In this document: positions 52,845 to 59,514 of the stretch, piece by piece | Position numbering within the stretch: the first letter of the stretch is position 1 | Layout of the letters: each line of letters begins with the position of its first letter | Source of the DNA: Lysobacterales bacterium | Lineage (GTDB): Bacteria > Pseudomonadota > Gammaproteobacteria > Xanthomonadales > Ahniellaceae | NCBI GenBank assembly: GCA_016182785.1 | Contig: JACPFU010000003.1 | Span: forward strand, 124,001 to 188,000 | DNA: 64,000 bases | Direction of reading: 5' to 3' | Position numbers and translations under genes: made by a program | Notes under the pieces: model-generated | Told to the model about the DNA's origin: nothing | The model's database searches: none | Seen by the model: the letters and a program-made list of their open reading frames with translations, nothing else

Positions 52845-52904
52845 GATCGAGGAAATCGACTTGTCGCTGTGGGTCGATGGGTTTGAAGAGTGCGGCGTCA
52901 GGCC
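52834..52904 (+). repeat. 71-nt repeat, copy B (orphan propeller 3' end)
   Basis: The translated sense strand still reads IEEIDLSLWVDGFEE, but the TGA stop of copy A has become TGC and no propeller gene precedes it. It is thus a detached gene end. It lies exactly 700 nt from copy A and borders the YhaV-PrlF module. Confidence 0.88.
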
Positions 52905-52935
52905 AGGCACGAACCGCGGGAGCGGGGGGGCGGAT

Positions 52936-53442
52936 TCAGCGCGAGATATCCGCCGTGAACTGCTGCAGTCGCTGGACCTCGGCGCCTGCCTCGGCCAGCA
53001 ACTGATGCCAGTCATTCGGGGGATGTCCGCCTTCCAGCATCCTGCGAAACACTCGGTAGGCGTCGTCGTTGCTTTGGTAGGCGCGCTTGCTGTCCGCGTC
53101 GTTGACCCAGGCCAGCACGATCACCTTGCTGGACGCGTGATAGCGGAAGAACAGCCGGTACTGCTGGAAGAACTTGGCCCGGAACCAGTGCTTGTGCTCG
53201 CCACCGAGGGCGTTGCCTTGGCGGTATTCGGGCCGTGCTGGATCTTGCGGGATGACGTCGAACGCAAGCCTGGCAATCGCCGCCAGTCGCTTGCTGGCGT
53301 TCTTGTTTCGGTACCCGGCCGGGTCCTTCCTGCGGAGCGATTCGACTTGCCGGGCCAGTGCTTCGATCTGGTCCAGGAACAACGGGTGCGCAAAGATCGT
53401 CCAGCCGTGAATGGACAGGGCCGCTGTCTTGCGCGGGCTCAT
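52936..53442 (-). CDS. yhaV: YhaV-type toxin (RNase)
   Basis: 168 residues closely following YhaV: GWTIFAHPLFLDQIEAL near the N-terminus, NKNASKRLAAIARLAFDVIP, FRAKFFQQYRLFFRYH (about 88-103) and VLAWVNDADSKRAYQSNDDA (about 109-128). YhaV belongs to the RelE-like fold and cleaves RNA, and is held by PrlF. The start overlaps the prlF stop (ATGA at 53439-53442). Length is normal, so the module looks intact. Confidence 0.92.
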   Translation of the reverse strand: MSPRKTAALSIHGWTIFAHPLFLDQIEALARQVESLRRKDPAGYRNKNASKRLAAIARLAFDVIPQDPARPEYRQGNALGGEHKHWFRAKFFQQYRLFFRYHASSKVIVLAWVNDADSKRAYQSNDDAYRVFRRMLEGGHPPNDWHQLLAEAGAEVQRLQQFTADISR

Positions 53443-53768
53443 TCATCGTCCGCCGAGAGGGCGGAATCGAGATCGATGTCGATGTCGCCGACGAGCGATT
53501 GAAGCCGTTGCACCAGCGCGGTATCGATGGAGCGCAGACGTTCCGGGTGGTGGGCGAGATCACGTGCCAGGAAGGCCAGGAATTGACCGAGCACCGGGTC
53601 GTCGACTGCGGACGTCTCGGCGCGCGCCAGCACGACTTCGCCGTTCGACCGAACGGTGTAGTGGATCTTGTCGCGCTTGCCCAGGCGCAGCGCGCGCCGA
53701 ACGGTTTCCGGCACCGTGGTCTGGTAGCGGTCGGTGAGCGTCGATTCGGCTTCAAGGGTGGCGGCCAT
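53439..53768 (-). CDS. prlF: PrlF-type antitoxin
   Basis: 109 residues from ATG 53768. An N-terminal AbrB/SpoVT-like swapped-hairpin DNA-binding domain reads LTDRYQTTVPETVRRALRLG (about 11-30) and DKIHYTVRSNGEVVLARAE. The acidic C-terminus (DIDIDLDSALSADDE) should wrap the YhaV toxin. It precedes yhaV as in E. coli prlF-yhaV, and the complex is expected to repress its own promoter. Confidence 0.9.
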   Translation of the reverse strand: MAATLEAESTLTDRYQTTVPETVRRALRLGKRDKIHYTVRSNGEVVLARAETSAVDDPVLGQFLAFLARDLAHHPERLRSIDTALVQRLQSLVGDIDIDLDSALSADDE

Positions 53769-53792
53769 GGTGCGCTCCGGGGAATGCAGGGG

Positions 53793-53810
53793 TTGCACAT
53801 GGTAATGCAA
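53793..53810. promoter_or_regulatory. inverted repeat upstream of prlF, candidate operator
   Basis: TTGCA-N8-TGCAA, 25 nt upstream of the prlF start codon, in the only AT-richer part of this gap. Autoregulating PrlF/YhaV would bind about here; the exact recognition sequence is not known to me. Confidence 0.4.
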
Positions 53811-53853
53811 TTGCCTTGCCTGGCGCACGCAGGCTCATCGCTCGCTGCGGAGA

Positions 53854-55305
53854 TCAGTCGAAGCGAGCGGCGACTTCGTCGATCCACGCCTCCAGCTGGT
53901 CGAGCACGGCGAGGCGGTTGCCATCGGCGGCGTGTTGCTGGCGCAGCTGCGCGAGTTGTTCGCGGCGGGTGGCGAGGGTCGGGATGGCGTCGTCGCGGCC
54001 GTCGATCAGGCGCTCGCGCACCCAGGCGCGGAAGCGTTCGCTTTCGGCGGCGTCGAGGGTTTGCGGGTGGTGGCGGGCGCGGTAGCGAAACAGCAGTTCG
54101 CGATAGCGCGGGTCGTGCAGCTTGCCGGCGAAGCCCGCGAGGTCTGCAGCGGCGGCGCGACGGATGCGCGGCAGCAGCGCGAGGTCGGATTCGGGCGGCA
54201 GGCCGCCATAGAGATCAGTTTCCGGGTCGGCGCCGCTGAAGTCGCGGTTGCGATCGAACACCAGGCCGAGCTTGGTCGCGAGCAGTCCGCGCTCGGCCAT
54301 CAACAACTCGAAATGGCGCGCGCAGCGCTCCGGGTCGAGTGCGATGCGACCCAGGTCGACACCAGCCAGCGCCGACGCCGGCGCCAGCACCGGGCAGCGA
54401 TTGCGGTGCACGGTCTTGAGCGGCACGCGCTCGACGTCTTCGGGCAGGTCGGCGCGCGCGACGAACAGGCGGTCGCGCAGTTCATCGACCTCGAGATCGA
54501 ACAGCGGCGCCGGGTCGGACATCAGATCAAACACGATCACGCCCTGCGGGCTGCCCGGGTCCATCGCCAGCGGCGCGACCAGCGTGGTGCAGCCACGTTG
54601 CGCCGGGTAGCGCGTGGAGGTGTGCAACAGCATCGCCGGCTTGGCCAGATCGAGCAGTCGCGCCGCCGCGCGCTTGTCCCGATGTGCGAGCAGGAACTGC
54701 CACAGCTTCGGCTGCGCCGCGCGGAACTTGCGCGCCAGCGCGATCGTCGCGCGCACGTCGGCGAGTGCATCGTGGGCGTCGCTGTGGGCGATGGCGTTGG
54801 CCGCGGTCAGGTGCTCCAGCCGGAACGAGGGCGCGCCGTCCTCGCGCAGCGGCCACATGAGCCCCTGCGGGCGCAGCGCATAGGCGGCGCGCAGCGGGTC
54901 GATCAGGTCCCAGCGCGAGCAGCCGTTGCGCCACTCGCGGTCGTAGGGCGGAAAGAAGTTGCGCCACAGGCCGTGGCGGGTGAGTTCGTCGTCGAAACGG
55001 ATCGAGTTGTAGCCGAGCACGCAACTGCCGGGCACGCTCATCGCCTCGTGCACGCGCGCAAAGAACTCCGGCTCCGGCACGCCCTCGCGCGCCGCCAGCT
55101 GCGGCGTGATGCCGGTGATCAGGCAGGCCTCGGGCTCGGGCAGCAGGTCGAGCGTCGGTTGGCAATGGAATGCGATCGGCGCGTCGATCTCGTTCAACTC
55201 GGCGTCGGTGCGGATCGCCGCGAACTGCGCCGGCCGGTCGATCCGCGGTCGCGCACCGAAGCTCTCGTAGTCGTGGAACAGGAAGCTGGCGGGTGCGTCG
55301 GACAT
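53854..55305 (-). CDS. sbcB: exodeoxyribonuclease I
   Basis: 483 residues, the usual size. The DnaQ-like nuclease domain opens with FLFHDYESFG (Asp-x-Glu, residues 8-17) and has the AHSDAHDALADVRATIALAR segment (about 170-189) with the third motif. The SH3-like and helical C-terminal domains follow. ExoI degrades single-stranded DNA 3' to 5' and limits recombination. ATG 55305 gives the family N-terminus. Its 3' end is the source or sister of the remnant at 52198. Confidence 0.95.
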   Translation of the reverse strand: MSDAPASFLFHDYESFGARPRIDRPAQFAAIRTDAELNEIDAPIAFHCQPTLDLLPEPEACLITGITPQLAAREGVPEPEFFARVHEAMSVPGSCVLGYNSIRFDDELTRHGLWRNFFPPYDREWRNGCSRWDLIDPLRAAYALRPQGLMWPLREDGAPSFRLEHLTAANAIAHSDAHDALADVRATIALARKFRAAQPKLWQFLLAHRDKRAAARLLDLAKPAMLLHTSTRYPAQRGCTTLVAPLAMDPGSPQGVIVFDLMSDPAPLFDLEVDELRDRLFVARADLPEDVERVPLKTVHRNRCPVLAPASALAGVDLGRIALDPERCARHFELLMAERGLLATKLGLVFDRNRDFSGADPETDLYGGLPPESDLALLPRIRRAAAADLAGFAGKLHDPRYRELLFRYRARHHPQTLDAAESERFRAWVRERLIDGRDDAIPTLATRREQLAQLRQQHAADGNRLAVLDQLEAWIDEVAARFD

Positions 55306-55310
55306 CGCGC

Positions 55311-57569
55311 TCAGGGACCGAAGCTGTCGCTGAAGATGGCGTCGAGCGCAGCCGCAACGTCCAAGGACCAGACGCCGCGGCCGAGCGTGCCGGCGTACAG
55401 CGTCTGCTGCGCGGCGACGTAGCGCAGGTCGAACACCAGCACGTCGGGCAGGGCGCTGCCGGCCAGGCTCCAGACGCTGCTGCCGGCGTCGGCGAAGTAG
55501 ACGCCCGAGCGGGTACCGAGCGCGACCCGGTCCGGTGTGCCGGCGATGAACTCGATCGTGCGGAAATCGCGCGAGCTGATGCTCGGCAGGTTGCCGGTGA
55601 CCTCGGTCCAAGTGTCGCCGCTGTCGATGGAGCGGAACACCTGGTTGTCGTCGATGACGAACACCTGCGCGGCGTTGTCGGGGTCGAGCGCGACGTCGGT
55701 GAGCGTGGCCGCGCCGGGCGGCTGCGTCGTGGTCGGCACGAACGCGGCGCCGACGCGCCGATGCACCTGTCCGCCCTTGCCGACGTAGGCGACCGCGGCA
55801 TCGCCATTGACGCCATAGGCAATCGCGCTGCGATTGGCACCGGGTCCGCCGATCGAGGCCAGCGTCGGCGTGGCGGTGTTGGCATTGACCGACTCGTACA
55901 TCGTCAGCGTGCCGCCGACCAGCAGGCGTGCCGGGTCGGCACGGTTGAGTTCGGTCGGCGTCACGAACTGTGGGTCGCTGACCACGCCGGTGGGGACCGA
56001 GACGCCGCCGACATAGCCGTTGGCGCCGTTGTAGGCATCGCGGCGGAAGCCGCCGAGGTTTTGCGAGGCGATGAAGCGCAGGCCGTTGCTGCCACTGTCC
56101 TCGATCACGACATCGCCGCCGTCGCCGCCGTAGATCGCGGTCCAGACGCTGCCGGCCGCGGTCTGCTGCATGTGCGTGCCGTTGTCCTGGGTGCCGACCA
56201 CCAGGATGTTGGCGACCGCATCGTGGTCGAGGTCGTGGACTTCGATGACGTTGAGATTGCCGGCGACCGAGGCCCAGGTGCCGGCCGACGAGGTCGGGTT
56301 GCTGCGCCGGTAGACGCAACCGTCATCTACTTCGAGCAGGTTGCCATTGGCGTCGAAGGCGAGGTTGCGGCTGTCCGCGTGCGGCGAGGTACCACCGCCA
56401 TTGGCGTCCATCAGGGTCGTGAACTGTGTGCCCGCACCCAGGCTGGCGTTGCCGCGCACGAGATTGCCGGTGTAGGGCGAGCTGCCGATGCGGTCGCCGC
56501 CCAGGTACACCAGGTTGCTGTTGGCGGGATCGGCGGCGATCGAGGTGTTGACCGTGCCCTGGGTCCCGGGATGGATCGCCGGCACGTCCAACGGCTGCCA
56601 GGTCGCGCCCTGGTCGGGCGAGCGATACACGCCGGCCAGGGCGCTGCTGTTGACCACCGCCGCGAAGACCACGCCGGAGGCGCCGGGTCCGACCGCGAGG
56701 CGTATGTTGCTGGTGCTGGCGGACAGACCGCTGATGCCGGTGGTGACGTCGTTCCAGCTGGCGCCGGTGTTGTCGCTGCGCAGCACCTTGGGCGTGGCGC
56801 CGAGCACCGAGACGTAGATGCGTGCCGGGGCATCGCGATGGCCGGCCAGGTCGCCGATGCCGCCGGTGGGTAGTCCGCCGCTGCCGGATGCAAGCGGCCA
56901 GGTCGCGCCGGTGTCGACGCTGCGATACAGGCCTTGGCCACGCGCCGCGGCAAGGATCGTGGCGCCGCGTGGCAACACCGCAACGAGCTTGCGGTCGAGC
57001 AGCGGCGATGCGCCGAGTTGGGTCCAGCTGACGCCGCCGTTGGTGGTGCGATAGACGCCGACCTGGTCGTCGCCGCGCTGGGCGAAGTTGCTCCAGCGAC
57101 CGGTGCCGGCGACGAGCGTCTGGTGACTGGCATCGGTCGGATCGAACGCGATGGCGCCGATCGACTGGGAGGGCAGCGCATCGGTCAGCGGCGCCCACGA
57201 TGGCGAGGCGGCGAGCGCGTTGTTGGTGCGCCAGACGCCGCCATTGACGGCGCCGATGTAGAGGACGTTGGCATCGGTCGGATGCGGCGCCAGCGCCTGG
57301 ATCGCGCCGCAGACTTCGTCGTTCGGCGGCACATTGACCTGGGCGTTGCGCGTCGGCGCCGGCCCGCGCTCGACCCACGCGGTGAGCACGGCATCCGCGC
57401 CGCGAGCACTGGCCTCGGGTCGCGACGGTGGCAGCACCGGTTCGCGGTACTCGGCCGGATCGGGGGGCTCGGCGTCGCCGTGGAGCACGCTCGGCGCCTG
57501 CGCGAGATGCGCGCAGCCGCAGGTCAGCAGCAGGGGCAGCAGTGCCGAAGTCAATCGAGTCGCGGACAT
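55311..57569 (-). CDS. exported Asp-box (BNR) propeller protein with IFSDSFG C-terminus
   Basis: 752 residues. A signal peptide ends in LLLTCGCAHLAQA, which could be a weak lipobox. Five Asp-box-like motifs are visible (TTNGGVSW, SVDTGATW, SDNTGASW, SPDQGATW, SIDSGDTW), as in sortilin/VPS10 and sialidase-type propellers; no sialidase catalytic arginines are evident. It ends LDAIFSDSFGP, a variant of the C-terminal pattern seen in the other exported proteins. It is 5 nt upstream of sbcB on the same strand, so the two may be cotranscribed by chance. Confidence 0.83.
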   Translation of the reverse strand: MSATRLTSALLPLLLTCGCAHLAQAPSVLHGDAEPPDPAEYREPVLPPSRPEASARGADAVLTAWVERGPAPTRNAQVNVPPNDEVCGAIQALAPHPTDANVLYIGAVNGGVWRTNNALAASPSWAPLTDALPSQSIGAIAFDPTDASHQTLVAGTGRWSNFAQRGDDQVGVYRTTNGGVSWTQLGASPLLDRKLVAVLPRGATILAAARGQGLYRSVDTGATWPLASGSGGLPTGGIGDLAGHRDAPARIYVSVLGATPKVLRSDNTGASWNDVTTGISGLSASTSNIRLAVGPGASGVVFAAVVNSSALAGVYRSPDQGATWQPLDVPAIHPGTQGTVNTSIAADPANSNLVYLGGDRIGSSPYTGNLVRGNASLGAGTQFTTLMDANGGGTSPHADSRNLAFDANGNLLEVDDGCVYRRSNPTSSAGTWASVAGNLNVIEVHDLDHDAVANILVVGTQDNGTHMQQTAAGSVWTAIYGGDGGDVVIEDSGSNGLRFIASQNLGGFRRDAYNGANGYVGGVSVPTGVVSDPQFVTPTELNRADPARLLVGGTLTMYESVNANTATPTLASIGGPGANRSAIAYGVNGDAAVAYVGKGGQVHRRVGAAFVPTTTQPPGAATLTDVALDPDNAAQVFVIDDNQVFRSIDSGDTWTEVTGNLPSISSRDFRTIEFIAGTPDRVALGTRSGVYFADAGSSVWSLAGSALPDVLVFDLRYVAAQQTLYAGTLGRGVWSLDVAAALDAIFSDSFGP

Positions 57570-57715
57570 GGATGAATCCTGGTGCCAGTGCCGACAGGCG
57601 TGGCGGCAAGCATTGCAAGCGACCGGGGCAGGGGCAAGCGAGGCTGCCAGCTGCGCTTGACCCGATCGCGGCTACACAGTCCAGCATGCGTACTCCAGCC
57701 ACCACGGAGTCGCAC

Positions 57716-58183
57716 ATGAACTCGCAGCATCGCTTGATCCGCACGCATCAACAGACCATCAACGCCAGTCCCGAACGCGTCTTCCCGCTGCTCTGCCCGG
57801 TGCGCGAGCGGGAGTGGTTGCCGGGATGGACGTGTCGCATGGTCCATTCGAACTCGGGTTGGGCCGAGCCCGGGGCGGTCTTCACCACCAGCGGCGAGCG
57901 CGGCGAGACCGTCTGGCTGCTGAGCGAGCAAGTTGCACCGCGGCGCGTGGCCTTTGTGCGATTCGAGCCGGAGCGCGTGGTGGTGTGGTGCGAGATCGAA
58001 CTGGCCGCGCTCGCCGGAGGGCGCACGCGCGTGGCCATCACCTACACTTACACCGCACTCGATGCCGCCGGCGAACGATCGCTGGCAGCGCAGACCGAAG
58101 CCGGCTGGCAGCAGATGCAGGCCTGCTGGGAATCGAGCATGAACGATTGGCTGGAGGCGCATCCGGAATGGGCGAGTTCCTGA
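57716..58183 (+). CDS. SRPBCC (START-like) family protein
   Basis: 155 residues from ATG 57716 with GGAG 7 nt upstream; an in-frame ATG at 57686 is the alternative. The pattern QTINASPERVFPLLCPVREREW and WTCRMVHSNSGWAEPGAVF is characteristic of the helix-grip fold that binds small hydrophobic ligands, with TRVAITYTYTALDAAGERSL near the C-terminal helix. Its last 16 nt overlap the start of the MerR-type regulator, so the two are translated together. Confidence 0.82.
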   Translation: MNSQHRLIRTHQQTINASPERVFPLLCPVREREWLPGWTCRMVHSNSGWAEPGAVFTTSGERGETVWLLSEQVAPRRVAFVRFEPERVVVWCEIELAALAGGRTRVAITYTYTALDAAGERSLAAQTEAGWQQMQACWESSMNDWLEAHPEWASS

Positions 58184-58692
58184 GCATCAACGCGCTCGCG
58201 CGCCGCTTCGGTCTGTCCCGTGGCGCGCTGCTGCACTACGACCGCATGGGCCTGCTGGTCGCAGCCCGCCGATCGGCCAGTGGCTACCGGCGTTATGGGC
58301 CGGACGATCTGGCTCGGTTGCAGCGCATCGTGGAGTTGCGCGCAGCCGGCTTGCCGCTGGAGGAGATCAAGACAGCGCTGCAGTCGACCACGCCGCTGGA
58401 CGACCTGCTCGCGGCCCGGCTGGAATCGCTGGGCATGCAGATGCAGGAACTGCGCAGCCAGCAGGCGGCAACGCTGCGCCTGCTGCGCACCGCCCGCGTC
58501 CCCGACCAGCACCTGACCAAGGCGAGCTGGTCGGCGCTGCTGCGCGAGGCCGGCTTGGGCGATGAAGCCATGCGCCGCTGGCACCGCGACTTCGAGGCGC
58601 GCTTGCCCGAAGCGCATCGCGATTTCCTGGCGTTCCTCGGCCTCGACGCAGACGAGATCGATGGCATCCGGCGCTGGAGCGCGGGACGCTGA
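58168..58692 (+). CDS. MerR family transcriptional regulator
   Basis: 174 residues. The N-terminal winged helix (about 5-72) reads SINALARRFGLSRGALLHYD and SASGYRRYGPDDLARLQRI, followed by a dimerising coiled coil (about 75-115). The C-terminal part has no Cys pair for metal sensing and resembles helical TipA-S-type or unknown effector domains. The coupled upstream START-like protein could supply or sense the ligand, which is inference. ATG 58168 has GGAG 12 nt upstream. Confidence 0.88.
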   Translation: MGEFLSINALARRFGLSRGALLHYDRMGLLVAARRSASGYRRYGPDDLARLQRIVELRAAGLPLEEIKTALQSTTPLDDLLAARLESLGMQMQELRSQQAATLRLLRTARVPDQHLTKASWSALLREAGLGDEAMRRWHRDFEARLPEAHRDFLAFLGLDADEIDGIRRWSAGR

Positions 58693-58785
58693 CCGCGACA
58701 GATCCCGATCCATGCCGGCGAGCGATCGGCCAGTCGGCAGCATTCGCAGTAGGCTGGCGCCGCCGTCCGCACCGAGGTCGCCCGC

Positions 58786-59292
58786 ATGGCCCAACCCAGG
58801 TATCCCGTACGCCGCGTCCGCCTGCGCTTCCTCGGCACCCCGAGGCGGCCGCTCGATGCCGGCGAGTGGTTTCGCGCCTTGCAGCCGGCACTCGATGCCG
58901 CCGACCTGGAGGCTGCCGAACGCGAAGCGCCGGCGCAGGTGGCGCAGATCAATGCCGGCGAGGTCTTGCTCTATCCGCACGTGGTCGATCTCAATCGCAC
59001 CGGGTTTCTCGATCGACTGTGCGCCGGCTTCTACGACTGGTTCCCGTGGGAGCAGCCGATCGCGCAATGGGCGCCGCGCTGCAAGACCTGCCTGTCCTGG
59101 CGCTTCGATCTCGCGACCCTGCCGGTACCGCCGTTCTGGAAGAACACCATGGCCGCGGCGATGCTGTGCCCGGGCTGCGGCGCCGTCGTGGTCGATGACT
59201 ACGGCGCCGACAAGGCCGGCGCCACCTGCTGGCTCACCCGCGACCAGTTCCGCGAACGCTACGGACAGTCGCTGGTGGTGCCGGGCGATTAA
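58786..59292 (+). CDS. hypothetical protein with CxxC pairs
   Basis: 168 residues, not recognised. A helical middle (DAADLEAAEREAPAQVAQIN) is followed by YDWFPWEQPIAQWAPRCKTC and MLCPGCGAVV, two CxxC pairs 34 residues apart that could form a zinc ribbon. There is no signal or membrane segment. It is alone on its strand; its stop overlaps by 4 nt the stop of the convergent Cys-rich gene. Confidence 0.65.
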   Translation: MAQPRYPVRRVRLRFLGTPRRPLDAGEWFRALQPALDAADLEAAEREAPAQVAQINAGEVLLYPHVVDLNRTGFLDRLCAGFYDWFPWEQPIAQWAPRCKTCLSWRFDLATLPVPPFWKNTMAAAMLCPGCGAVVVDDYGADKAGATCWLTRDQFRERYGQSLVVPGD

Positions 59293-59513
59293 TGCTGCGG
59301 CAGTTCGCGTCGCGGCGGTGGAGTGGCGTGGCCGCAGGGGTTGCCGGGGTGGTCGGTGCGGGCAAGGCAGTCGGGGCACAGCTCCAGTCCGCACGCTGCG
59401 CAATGGCGCATGCACTGGTCACAGCGGATGCGCTGGCACAGCGAGCAGCAGCCGCCGTAGTACTGCTCGGGGGTGAGTTGCCCGCAGCAGCCGCACTGGA
59501 ATTCCGCGAGCAT
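59289..59513 (-). CDS. small Cys-rich putative zinc-binding protein
   Basis: 74 residues with 13 Cys and several His, arranged as CGCC, CCSLCQRIRCDQC, HCAACGLELCPDC and a final NPCGH. Such spacing suggests two or three zinc sites (treble-clef or ring-like). The ATG at 59513 follows the stop of the GGDEF/EAL gene by 1 nt (TGAAATG), so translation is almost surely coupled; this also fixes the start. A role as partner of that signalling protein is inferred from the coupling only. Not recognised as any named family. Confidence 0.62.
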   Translation of the reverse strand: MLAEFQCGCCGQLTPEQYYGGCCSLCQRIRCDQCMRHCAACGLELCPDCLARTDHPGNPCGHATPPPRRELPQH

Positions 59514-59514
59514 T

